Under the pieces are notes generated by a model, which ran no database searches, was not told where the DNA came from, and worked only from the letters and a program-made list of their open reading frames with translations. Positions 18,535-26,333 of a DNA stretch of 64,000 nt are shown here, one piece after another. Source of the stretch: Actinosynnema sp. ALI-1.44 (lineage in GTDB: Bacteria > Actinomycetota > Actinomycetes > Mycobacteriales > Pseudonocardiaceae). The translations under genes were made by a program, and so were the position numbers. Every line of letters begins with the position of its first letter. The first letter of the stretch is position 1. The DNA is taken from NCBI RefSeq assembly GCF_001984155.1, contig NZ_MTQO01000044.1, forward strand, positions 124,001-188,000, in the 5' to 3' direction.

Positions 18535-19089
18535 TCACGGCGTGACTGCCTCGCGCAACTCGGCGGCGGCCTGAGCGATGAGCTCGGACAGGGTCGCGGC
18601 CGGGTCGGCCAGCCAGCGGGACGTGGCGCGCCGGGCGATCGCGATCACCACGTCGGCGATGAAGCGTGCCTCGCCGGGCTCGACGCCACGGCGCTCGAGC
18701 GCCCGCGCCAGTGCGCCGGCGACGTCGGCGAGTTTGATCAGGTCGCGTTCGGCCAGCGCTGGGTTGGCGGCGATCACCTTGACGCGGCGCAGCAGGAACT
18801 CGCGCGAGCGGAAGACCTCGTCGGCGGTCCCCAGCGCGGTCAGCAGCACCTCGAACGGCATGAGGTCCGGGGCGGCCGTCTCGACCCGGGCGACGAGGTG
18901 GGCCTCGAGCTCGCTGCCCGCGAAGAGGACTTCCCGCTTGTCGGGGAAGTAACGGTAGAAGGACCGCTCGGTCAGACCGGCGGCGCCCGCGATCTGCGCG
19001 ACCGTGGTGCGTTCGAATCCCTGCGTCTCGAACAGCTCGAGCGCCGCGCGCTCGAGCCGGCCCTGTGCGTCGGACTCCCATCTCGGCAT
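18535..19089 (-). CDS. TetR-family repressor of the adjacent oxidoreductase
   Basis: 184 residues with a clear N-terminal helix-turn-helix (TTVAQIAGAAGLTERSFYRYFPDKREVLF) and a helical ligand domain. ATG at 19089. It is divergent from a quinone oxidoreductase gene, and two near-identical palindromes at 19098-19119 and 19134-19155 lie in the 82-bp gap. The classical arrangement implies autorepression and repression of the oxidoreductase, relieved by an electrophile or quinone-like ligand (inference). Confidence 0.92.
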   Translation of the reverse strand: MPRWESDAQGRLERAALELFETQGFERTTVAQIAGAAGLTERSFYRYFPDKREVLFAGSELEAHLVARVETAAPDLMPFEVLLTALGTADEVFRSREFLLRRVKVIAANPALAERDLIKLADVAGALARALERRGVEPGEARFIADVVIAIARRATSRWLADPAATLSELIAQAAAELREAVTP

Positions 19090-19097
19090 ACCACCAG

Positions 19098-19155
19098 GAT
19101 GACAGCAGAGGCTGTCGTCACTCTGCTAGGGTCGATGACAACAGATGCTGTCATC
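19098..19155. promoter_or_regulatory. Twin TetR operators
   Basis: Two 22-bp copies of the same palindrome, 19098-19119 and 19134-19155. Each has arms GATGACA and TGTCRTC around an 8-bp centre (GCAGAGGC and ACAGATGC); the second copy has perfect 7-bp arms. Centre-to-centre distance is 36 bp. They sit between the start codons of the TetR gene and the oxidoreductase gene, covering both promoters. Confidence 0.8.
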
Positions 19156-19171
19156 ACCGCAGGAGATCGTC

Positions 19172-20125
19172 ATGAAGGCGCTGCAGTTCGACCGATTCGG
19201 TTCCCCGGACGCGATCGTGCTCCGTGAGGTGCCCAAGCCGGAGCCGGGACCCGGCCAGATCCGGATCGCCGTGCGGGCGTGCGGCCTGAACCCGGCCGAC
19301 TGGGCGGTGGTCGACGGCCTCCTCGCCGACCGGTTGCCGCCGCTGCCGCGCGGGGTCGGCTTCGAGATCGCGGGCACCGTCGACGCGCTCGGTGCGGGCG
19401 TCGACGGCGTGCAGATCGGCGACGGCGTGTTCGGCCCGGCGACCTTCGACGGTCCGACAGCCGGAGCCGCCGAATACGCACTGCTGACGAACTGGGCGCG
19501 CATTCCCGAGAGCGTCACCGCCGAGCAGGCCGCCGCATTGCCGATGGCGGCCGAGACGGCGTGGCGAGCGCTCGACGACCTCGGGGTCCAGCCGGGTGAG
19601 TTGCTGCTCGTCCACGGTGCGGGTTCCACCGTCGGCGAGGCCGCGGTGCGCCTCGCGCTGCACCGGGGTACCCGGGTGATCGCCACCGCCGGACCGGCAC
19701 GGGCCGCCGCCCTGGAAGGGATCGGCGCCCAGGTGACCGGCTACGGCGAGGGCATGGCCGAACGCGTCGCCGCGCTGGCCGAAGGCCGCGTCGACCGTGC
19801 ACTGGACACCGCCCCGACCGGCGGCCGGATCGACCGCCCCGGCCGGCCCAGCCCGGCCGGTGGCTCACTGCCGACCCTCATCGAGCTGACCGGCGACCCC
19901 GACCGCGTCCTCACCGTCTCGGACTTCGCCGCCGCGGCCGAACTGGGCACCCGGATCACCCAGATCGAAATGCGCTACGACCTGCTGGACGAGTTCGCCC
20001 GGCTGGCGGGCGAAGGCGTTCTGGCCGTATCGGTCGCCCGCACCTACACCCTCGACCGGATCCACGAGGCCGCCCAGCTCAGCCAGTCCCGCCGGCCCGG
20101 CGGAAAGCTCATGCTCGTCCTGTGA
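19172..20125 (+). CDS. NADP-dependent quinone oxidoreductase (MDR family)
   Basis: 317 residues of the zinc-free medium-chain dehydrogenase/reductase type: N-terminal GroES-like fold (CGLNPADW) and Rossmann domain with VHGAGSTVGEAAVRLA. No zinc ligands are seen. ATG at 19172 is chosen over an upstream in-frame start because AGGAG lies 6 bases before it (19161-19165). It presumably reduces quinones or enones and is controlled by the divergent TetR protein through the two operators. Confidence 0.9.
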   Translation: MKALQFDRFGSPDAIVLREVPKPEPGPGQIRIAVRACGLNPADWAVVDGLLADRLPPLPRGVGFEIAGTVDALGAGVDGVQIGDGVFGPATFDGPTAGAAEYALLTNWARIPESVTAEQAAALPMAAETAWRALDDLGVQPGELLLVHGAGSTVGEAAVRLALHRGTRVIATAGPARAAALEGIGAQVTGYGEGMAERVAALAEGRVDRALDTAPTGGRIDRPGRPSPAGGSLPTLIELTGDPDRVLTVSDFAAAAELGTRITQIEMRYDLLDEFARLAGEGVLAVSVARTYTLDRIHEAAQLSQSRRPGGKLMLVL

Positions 20126-20234
20126 TCGCCTTGGAGCACTTCACACTCGTCACCGGCCCCGGCCGGTCGCCTGCCGCTGTCTCTCCGCTCCGGCGACAGG
20201 CTATCTTCACCCACGATCGAGGGGAGTTGGTCGA

Positions 20235-21086
20235 GTGGCGCGTCTTCATGTCGGCTGTGCGATGTGGACCCACAAGGCGTGGCTCGGGCGGTTCGTGCCG
20301 CAGTCGCTGCCGGCCAAACAGCGTCTGCGTGCCTATGCGGGCTGGTGCAACGCGGTCGAGGGCAACACCACCTTCTACGCGATCCCCGCCCGGGCCACCG
20401 TCGAGACGTGGGCGCAGCAGACCGATCCCGGTTTCCGGTTCGTGGTCAAGGTGCCCAAGGTCGTCACGCACGAGCGCCGGTTGGTCGGTGTCGAGAAAGA
20501 GATGCGGGCGTTCCTCGATGCGATGGAGCCCCTCGGCGAACGGGCGGTCCTGTGGACCCAGTTGCCCGGCTCGTTCGGCCCGTCGGACGTCGAAGCCCTC
20601 GGCCGGTTCCTGCGCAGGCTCCCCACCGACCGCAGGCGCGCCGTGGAGGTGCGTCACCCCGGGTTCTTCACCGACACCGGCTCCGCATCCCGGCTGGAGG
20701 CAACGCTCGCCGACGCGAACGCCGAATGGCTGCCCTTCGACACCACGGCCTTCTTCCAGAGCCCGCCGACCAGCGAGGCCGAACAGGACGCGTGGGCCAA
20801 GAAACCACGGCTGCCACGACGCACACGAGCACTGACCGACCACCCCATCGTCCGCTACCTGGGCCGCGACTCGATCGAGCAGACAGTCGAAGGATGGCAG
20901 GCCTGGACCACGGTGGTCGCCGACTGGCTACGCGCGGGCCGGTCACCAACGGTCTTCGTACACACCCCCGACAACGACGACGCGCCCGCGCTGGCCCGCC
21001 GGTTCCACGACGACGTACGGGCGCTCGTGCCCGATCTCGACCCACTGCCCGAGCCCGAGCCGGTCGAACCAGCGACCCTGTTCTGA
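20235..21086 (+). CDS. DUF72 (YecE-like) protein
   Basis: 283 residues, GTG start at 20235 with GGGGAG upstream. DUF72 hallmarks are an N-terminal VGCAMWTHKAW, NAVEGNTTFYAIP, FRFVVKVPKVVTHERR and a C-terminal VFVHTPDNDDAPALA. The fold is a TIM-barrel-like scaffold of unknown enzymatic role. It stands alone, ending 53 bp before the convergent amidase gene. Confidence 0.88.
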   Translation: MARLHVGCAMWTHKAWLGRFVPQSLPAKQRLRAYAGWCNAVEGNTTFYAIPARATVETWAQQTDPGFRFVVKVPKVVTHERRLVGVEKEMRAFLDAMEPLGERAVLWTQLPGSFGPSDVEALGRFLRRLPTDRRRAVEVRHPGFFTDTGSASRLEATLADANAEWLPFDTTAFFQSPPTSEAEQDAWAKKPRLPRRTRALTDHPIVRYLGRDSIEQTVEGWQAWTTVVADWLRAGRSPTVFVHTPDNDDAPALARRFHDDVRALVPDLDPLPEPEPVEPATLF

Positions 21087-21139
21087 GCGGCCACCGCACG
21101 GCCATTGGTGTCGATTTCGTCAGGCGGTAGAGCCTGTGC

Positions 21140-22555
21140 CTACGAGCCCGACACCGGTGGTCGCCGTCGCCCAGCGCCGGTGGCTTCCTCGATGGCGTGG
21201 GCCAACTGGAGGACGCCGAAGTCGTCGCCAGGCCGTCCCACGACCTGCAGGCCGACCGGCAGTCCGTCGTCGGTGAAGCCGAACGGCACCGATGCTGCGG
21301 GCAGGCCGGTCGCGGAGATCGACCAGCAGGCGCGCATCCAGTCCAGGTACGTCTCGCTCCGCACCCCGCCGACCTCGGGCGGGTACGGCAACCGCACGTC
21401 GAACGGCGGCACCTGGCTGACCAGGGTGACCAGGAACTCGTTCCGCTCCAAGAACTCCCGCATCCGGTGGTACAGCGCGGTGCGCGCTCGTTCCGCGCGC
21501 GCCAGGTCCGCGCCGGTCAACTCCAGCCCGACTCTGACGTTCCACGCCGCGTTCTCTCCCACGTCCGCGGGTCGGTCGCGCAGCGTGTCTCCGAGCATCA
21601 ACGCGTAGTACCAGGCGCGCCAGACGAGGAACGCGTCCTCGGCGGCTGAGAGGTCGGGGGCCTCCCGGCGAACCGCGCAACCCAGCGACGCCAACACGTC
21701 GGGCCCGGGCGCCATGGCCCGGGTCACCCGCGGGTCGACCGGCAGGCCGCCCAGATCATCCGTCCACGCCACCACGACACCGGTGAAATCCCGCCGCAAC
21801 GACTCTGCGAAACGCTCCGGGGGCACCGATGACGACAGCGGGTGCCGAGGATCCGGCGGACTGAGCACCCGCATCAGCAGCGCCACGTCCGGCACTGTGC
21901 GCGCCATCGGCCCCGCCGTCCCCAACGTGAACTGCGGCGCGCGGGACGGCCAACTCGGCACGCGGCCGATCGACGGGCGCAAGCCGACCACGTTGCAGAA
22001 GCTCGCCGGGTTGCGCAGCGATCCTCCCATGTCGCTGCCGTCCGCGATGGGCGCCATCCCGGTCGCCAGCGCCACGGCGGCCCCACCGCTGCTCCCGCCG
22101 CACGTCCGGCTCAGGTCGTAGGGGTTCAGGGTGGGACCGAAGACCCGGTTGACAGTCTGGGAACCGGTCCCCCATTCCGGCGTGTTGGTCTTGCCCATGG
22201 TCACGGCCCCCGCGCCCACCAGCCGCTCCACGACGAGCGAGTCGAAATCGGGCACGAAGTCCGCGTACACGGTCGACCCGTACGTGGTCCTGATCCCCTT
22301 CGTCTCGGTCAGATCCTTGTGCAGCACGGGAAGTCCGTGCAGCACACCGAGCGTCTCACCGCGCATCACCGCTTCGTCGGCGCGATCGGCCAGCCGCTTC
22401 GCGTGATCGACAGCCAGCGTCACGACAGCGTTCACCGCCGGGTTCACCCGCTCGATCCGGTCCAGGTGCGCGTCAAGCACCTCACGAGCCGAGACCTGCC
22501 GACGAGCCATCATCGCGACCAGCTCACCGGCGGACAGGAAACACAGATCGGACAT
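21140..22555 (-). CDS. Amidase-signature family amidase
   Basis: 471 residues with the complete Ser-cisSer-Lys triad region: lysine K80 in LPVLHKDLTE, the glycine-serine stretch CGGSSGGAA (S155) and the nucleophile in GSDMGGSLRNP (S179). The family hydrolyses amides or esters such as carboxamides, or acts in Glu-tRNA amidotransfer; the lack of GatB/GatC neighbours argues for a stand-alone hydrolase. ATG at 22555 has GAGGGGA upstream; a longer frame beginning further upstream lacks coding character. Confidence 0.9.
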   Translation of the reverse strand: MSDLCFLSAGELVAMMARRQVSAREVLDAHLDRIERVNPAVNAVVTLAVDHAKRLADRADEAVMRGETLGVLHGLPVLHKDLTETKGIRTTYGSTVYADFVPDFDSLVVERLVGAGAVTMGKTNTPEWGTGSQTVNRVFGPTLNPYDLSRTCGGSSGGAAVALATGMAPIADGSDMGGSLRNPASFCNVVGLRPSIGRVPSWPSRAPQFTLGTAGPMARTVPDVALLMRVLSPPDPRHPLSSSVPPERFAESLRRDFTGVVVAWTDDLGGLPVDPRVTRAMAPGPDVLASLGCAVRREAPDLSAAEDAFLVWRAWYYALMLGDTLRDRPADVGENAAWNVRVGLELTGADLARAERARTALYHRMREFLERNEFLVTLVSQVPPFDVRLPYPPEVGGVRSETYLDWMRACWSISATGLPAASVPFGFTDDGLPVGLQVVGRPGDDFGVLQLAHAIEEATGAGRRRPPVSGS

Positions 22556-22917
22556 CGCTCGGATTCCCCTCTCGGTGAGGTGACGAGCCCAGTGAGCCGA
22601 TCCTACGCCGAAGATCACGATGCCCGTGCCGCCGTCAGACGGTGTTGCGCACAGAGTGGCGCTTTGCACGCCCGTGACGTAGTCACATGGCGTGCATACA
22701 TCTCCCTTTTCGTTCGGAAAATCCTGTTGCCCTATCGGGCCGCACGCAAAGGCGTTACCGGCCCTGTGCGGCATTACCCGGACGGAGCAGGCGGCGAACC
22801 ATACGGTTGGGCCAACAGGAGAATTCACCGCCCCTGCCGGGCGAACGGTCTGCAGAGGATCTCGGCGGGTCTGTAATTTCCGTACCGGCGAAACGACCCA
22901 CAGGAGTGAGTTGTCAC
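22556..22917. other. Divergent intergenic region
   Basis: 362 bp between the amidase and the next gene. It holds a 13-bp perfect palindrome GTGAC-GTA-GTCAC at 22674-22686, a candidate operator, and an AT-richer stretch near 22705-22735 that may carry the promoter of the plus-strand gene. No convincing small gene was seen. Confidence 0.35.
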
Positions 22918-23661
22918 ATGAGCATGGAATCAGGCACCGGCGGGAGCCCCGTCGGCGTGGTGGTCTGGGCGGGCAGCAACCTCACCGACTTCCAGATCAG
23001 CAAGCTGCGACACGTGTACGAATCGAAGCGGCTGAGCGGATTCGACGATGACACGGAGCGGCTCGCGCGAGAGATGTTCGACCGCGTCCGGCTCGACGAC
23101 GCGGACCACGAGAACGAGATCATGAAGAACGCGTTCGGTGTGTCCGGTGTGCAGCAGGCGATGGACCAGGAAATGATCCACGCCGAAGTGACGAGCACGG
23201 TCCAGATGATCCTGCTCTCCCGCTTCGAGGACGTCGTCGTCTTCCGGCCCGATGACGGACTCTTCCTGCGCAGGGCCAAGGCGGACGTCGAAGAGGCCTG
23301 GATGCCCTTCAACGACCTGGCACAGGTTCGCGACGGGCTACGCGACTCCGGGGCAGCCAACCGGCCGGTGGTCCTGGTGACGATCGGTCACGGCGGTCCA
23401 CAGGGACACACCCATTTCCCGGCCAAGGGCATGTTGACCCAGCAACAGATCTCCTCCGGCCTCGCGGTACCGACGGACGCGAACACGCTGTACATCCCGC
23501 TCCAGTGCTACCCGCAGAAGGCGGTCGAGCAGTGGCGGCAGCTCGGCGGGAAATCGGTGAGCATCAACAACACCGGCAGGTCCGACGACTCCGAGATGAA
23601 GCAGTGGATCCACGACCGCCTGGAAACCGACATAGCGAAATGGTCCAGCAACAAACTGTAG
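22918..23661 (+). CDS. Hypothetical protein with caspase-like His/Cys pattern
   Basis: 247 residues, ATG at 22918 with AGGAG 11 bases upstream. I do not recognise a named family. It starts with a beta strand (VGVVVWAGS), has a charged helical middle, and then a strand ending in VVLVTIGHGGPQGHTH and another ending in TLYIPLQCYPQKAVEQW. A strand-HG followed by a strand-C is the layout of the caspase/clan CD His-Cys dyad; H in IGHGG and C in PLQCYP would be the pair. No signal peptide or membrane helix. It stands alone, closed by a strong hairpin at 23723-23767. The peptidase idea is inference. Confidence 0.6.
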   Translation: MSMESGTGGSPVGVVVWAGSNLTDFQISKLRHVYESKRLSGFDDDTERLAREMFDRVRLDDADHENEIMKNAFGVSGVQQAMDQEMIHAEVTSTVQMILLSRFEDVVVFRPDDGLFLRRAKADVEEAWMPFNDLAQVRDGLRDSGAANRPVVLVTIGHGGPQGHTHFPAKGMLTQQQISSGLAVPTDANTLYIPLQCYPQKAVEQWRQLGGKSVSINNTGRSDDSEMKQWIHDRLETDIAKWSSNKL

Positions 23662-23722
23662 ACCGCGGCGGTCGGTGGATATCGAACAAATCAGGGTACT
23701 TCGATCGATCCTCAATACCGGG

Positions 23723-23767
23723 ATGACAGTGTGCTTGATCGCCACTCGCGATCAAGCACACTGTCAT
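23723..23767 (+). terminator. Perfect 20-bp hairpin terminator
   Basis: 20-bp arms (23723-23742 and 23748-23767) without mismatch, a 5-nt loop CACTC, then TTTCG. It lies 61 bp after the stop of the caspase-like gene. The stem is far stronger than most factor-independent terminators; its perfect symmetry also makes a protein-binding palindrome possible. Confidence 0.75.
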
Positions 23768-23788
23768 TTCGCGTACGGCCATTCGAGC

Positions 23789-23821
23789 ATGTCCCGGGTA
23801 TGTCCCGGGTATGTCGTCGTG
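23789..23821. repeat. Three tandem 11-bp repeats
   Basis: ATGTCCCGGGT occurs exactly at 23789-23799 and 23800-23810, with a diverged third copy (ATGTCGTCGTG) at 23811-23821. The period is one helical turn and each unit holds the palindrome CCCGGG, so proteins binding successive units would lie on one DNA face. Function unknown. Confidence 0.6.
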
Positions 23822-24364
23822 TGACGAGCGTCCCACACCGCCGCGCCGTCGACTGACCACAAAGGACATGAAGTCCACTACGGACCCGCCATCCCCGGCG
23901 CATTGGCTGACAACCTGTCAACCTCCATCCCGTGCGTCCACATATGGCACACAACCGCGACCGCTCCATGATCCCGACTTCCTGTACCGGAAAATGGCAC
24001 CCGGTGAACCTCCTGTCAAGAAGAGCGGTTCAGGAAGTTTTCCCGAGTTCTCCGGGCGCCTGTCATCGCGTCCGCGCTCTGGCGCGATGCCGCCCCCGGC
24101 TTGTACATTGCGAGTGCGGGCCGCTGGGAGGGGATGTTTCCCGACATGTTTCTCCGACTGTTACGCCACCGTGTGACGGTCTCCGTAGTGCCGGGCAACA
24201 CCTACGCGAGCAGGTACTGGGGTTCGGGGGGCCATAATATTTTCATCAAGTCGGTAAGGTTGTAAAACAACCTTGTGCGCATCCTGTGATCTCAATTGAA
24301 TCCATCTCGGGATTGTTCGCGCGGGTTCACCTGACCTGCGACATGGCGATGTGTTCGTTGTCAT
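23822..24364. promoter_or_regulatory. Non-coding region before the StrR-like regulator
   Basis: About 540 bp without a credible gene. A near-direct repeat ATGTTTCYCCGAC lies around 24135-24160. The part from 24230 to 24300 is much AT-richer than its surroundings and contains the palindrome AAGGTTGT-AAA-ACAACCTT (24256-24274), about 90 bp before the regulator start. It is the likely promoter/operator of the biosynthetic cluster's activator. Confidence 0.4.
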
Positions 24365-25444
24365 GTGATACGGGGTGATTCAGACTGGGGTGGAGACAGA
24401 GGGGAGCTGGTCCAGATTACGTCGAAATACTCAACGCCACATGGTACTGTGCCCGAGTTTTTCGTGGCCTCTTTCGATGAGTTTGTCCGCAAGTTCCCGA
24501 TTGAGCGGGTCCGACTGGATTCGTTGCGCCCAGCAGATGACTCTCCTCGGATAGGCGGAGTGAGCAACAGACATGCCAGCCTGCTGGCGGAAATGGAGTG
24601 CCCATTTCCACCGATCCTCGTCGACAAACGCGAAATGCGGGTCATCGACGGCATGCACCGTGTGCACGCCGCAGCGTTGCGTGGGCTGGAGTTGATCGAC
24701 GCTCGGCTGATCGTCACCGACGCGGACACGTCATTCTTGTTGTCCGTCGTCGCCAACACCGCACACGGTTTGCCGTTGTCCCTCGCCGACCGGAAGAGAG
24801 CGGCGATCCGAATAATCCGGACGTGGGGCGAGTGGTCGGACCGGGCGATCGCCGTGCAGGTCGGGCTGAGCCACAAAACCGTCGGCGCGTTGCGCAGGCG
24901 AATCGGCGACAGCGCGCAACCGGTCACCCGGATCGGACGCGACGGCCGCGTCCGCCCCCACACGACGGCCGACGGCCGACGGACAGCCGCCAAACTGCTG
25001 CGTGAACACCCGGAAGAACCGCTCAGCAGGGTGGCGCGACTCGCCGGAATCTCGCAGACCACGGTCAAAGACGTCCGGCGTCGCCTGGGCAACGGCGAGG
25101 ATCCCGTGCGGTGGAACCAATCGAGCGACACAATCATCCCTCATCCACGGCCCAATCATTCTAGCACAATGAATGCCAGAATGTCCTCGGGCGCGGAGTC
25201 GAACATCGATCGATGGCGGCACATCCACGATCTGCGTTCCGACCCCTCGTTACGGGCGACCGCGGCGGGACGCACGCTTCTGCGTGCCCTGGAACCGCAT
25301 ATCCGCAACGAGGTCGACTGGGACACGATCGCCGACAGCCTGCCGCCGCACTGGCTCAACACCATCACCGAGCTGGCGAGCCAGTGCGCGGAGAACTGGC
25401 AACGCCTCGCGGTGCAACTGGCCGCTCGACGCGATCCGCGCTAA
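24365..25444 (+). CDS. StrR-like (ParB-fold) pathway-specific activator
   Basis: 359 residues. Residues about 45-140 match the ParB/StrR N-terminal fold (RVRLDSLRPADDSPR, PPILVDKREMRVIDGMHRVHAA), followed by a helix-turn-helix (WSDRAIAVQVGLSHKTVGALRRR) and a second HTH-like segment (LSRVARLAGISQTTVKDVRRR), then a diverged C-terminal region. StrR-type proteins activate antibiotic clusters by binding long inverted repeats. The GTG at 24365 has no good ribosome-binding site, so the true start could lie slightly downstream. It precedes the SDR gene by 102 bp and is the only obvious regulator of the cluster. I did not find a canonical StrR site by eye. Confidence 0.82.
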   Translation: MIRGDSDWGGDRGELVQITSKYSTPHGTVPEFFVASFDEFVRKFPIERVRLDSLRPADDSPRIGGVSNRHASLLAEMECPFPPILVDKREMRVIDGMHRVHAAALRGLELIDARLIVTDADTSFLLSVVANTAHGLPLSLADRKRAAIRIIRTWGEWSDRAIAVQVGLSHKTVGALRRRIGDSAQPVTRIGRDGRVRPHTTADGRRTAAKLLREHPEEPLSRVARLAGISQTTVKDVRRRLGNGEDPVRWNQSSDTIIPHPRPNHSSTMNARMSSGAESNIDRWRHIHDLRSDPSLRATAAGRTLLRALEPHIRNEVDWDTIADSLPPHWLNTITELASQCAENWQRLAVQLAARRDPR

Positions 25445-25546
25445 TCGCCCTCCGGCACGAAGGCAGTCGCGGGGCGGCCGGCCACGACCACCGCAGGCGT
25501 GGCGGTACGGAAGTCGAAACGAAATCGCCTTGAGAAAGGATTACGC

Positions 25547-26272
25547 ATGGCCAGAACGGTGCTTGTGACCGGCGGGGGCAGTGGATTCGGATTTCTCATC
25601 GCCGCGCGGTTCGCCAAGGACGGTGACCGCGTCTACATCACCGGGCGGCGAGCCGATGTGCTGGCGCGGGCCTGCCAGGCACTCGGTGAGAATGTGCTTG
25701 GTCTGCCGGGCGACGGCGCGGATCCGGAAACCGTCGAGCGCGTGGCCGCCGGTGTCGATGGCGAGGTCGATGTGCTGGTCAACAACGCCGGTGGCCTCAG
25801 GGGCCTCGGCGCGCCGCCTGCGAAAGGGCTGCGGGAGGTCCTGACGAGGTGGCAGGCGGACATCGACGCGAATCTCGTCACCGCGGTGCTGATGACCGAG
25901 GCGCTCTCGGAGCGGTTCGCCCGCGGTGGCGCGCTGATCCACATCGGATCCGTTGCCGCCGACCAGGGTAGCGGCTCGTACGGCGCGGCGAAGGCGGCGC
26001 TGGCCTCGTACAGCGTCGGACTTGCCGGGCAACTGGGGCCGCGGGATGTGACGTCGAACGTCGTGTCTCCCGGCTACTTCCCGGGCACCGAGTTCTTCGG
26101 CGACGGCCTGCCACCGGATTTCCACGACCACCTGGTCGCCCAAACCGCGCTCGGCAGGCACGGAAACCCTGAGGAGGTCGCCGACATCGTCTACTTCCTC
26201 GCATCGCCGGGGGCGCGGTTCATCACCGGCCAGGTCGTCAACGTCAACGGCGGGGTCCACGCCACCCGGTAG
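25547..26272 (+). CDS. Short-chain dehydrogenase/reductase
   Basis: 241 residues of classical SDR: cofactor motif TGGGSGFG, NNAG, catalytic serine in HIGSVAADQ and YGAAK active site, with the glycine-rich C-terminus FITGQVVNVNGG. The ATG at 25547 is preceded by GAAAGGA at 6 bases; a longer upstream start is rejected. As part of the cluster it probably reduces a ketone or oxidises an alcohol of the product. A strong hairpin follows at once. Confidence 0.9.
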   Translation: MARTVLVTGGGSGFGFLIAARFAKDGDRVYITGRRADVLARACQALGENVLGLPGDGADPETVERVAAGVDGEVDVLVNNAGGLRGLGAPPAKGLREVLTRWQADIDANLVTAVLMTEALSERFARGGALIHIGSVAADQGSGSYGAAKAALASYSVGLAGQLGPRDVTSNVVSPGYFPGTEFFGDGLPPDFHDHLVAQTALGRHGNPEEVADIVYFLASPGARFITGQVVNVNGGVHATR

Positions 26273-26275
26273 CGG

Positions 26276-26322
26276 AAAAGGCGTTGGGCCGGACAGTCCC
26301 TGTCCGGCCCAACGCCTTTTTT
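26276..26322. terminator. Strong bidirectional terminator
   Basis: A 21-bp perfect stem (26276-26296 and 26300-26320) with a 3-nt loop TCC, flanked by A-run and T-run (AAAAGGCG ... CGCCTTTTTT). It separates the SDR gene from the convergent reductase/SnoaL fusion gene and has the features of a factor-independent terminator in both directions. Confidence 0.92.
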
Positions 26323-26333
26323 CGATGTGGTGG

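Noticed and set aside
23811-24176. 121-codon plus-strand open frame before the StrR-like gene
   Set aside because: Low-complexity Pro/Ser/Arg translation, no ribosome-binding site, overlaps repeats and palindromes.
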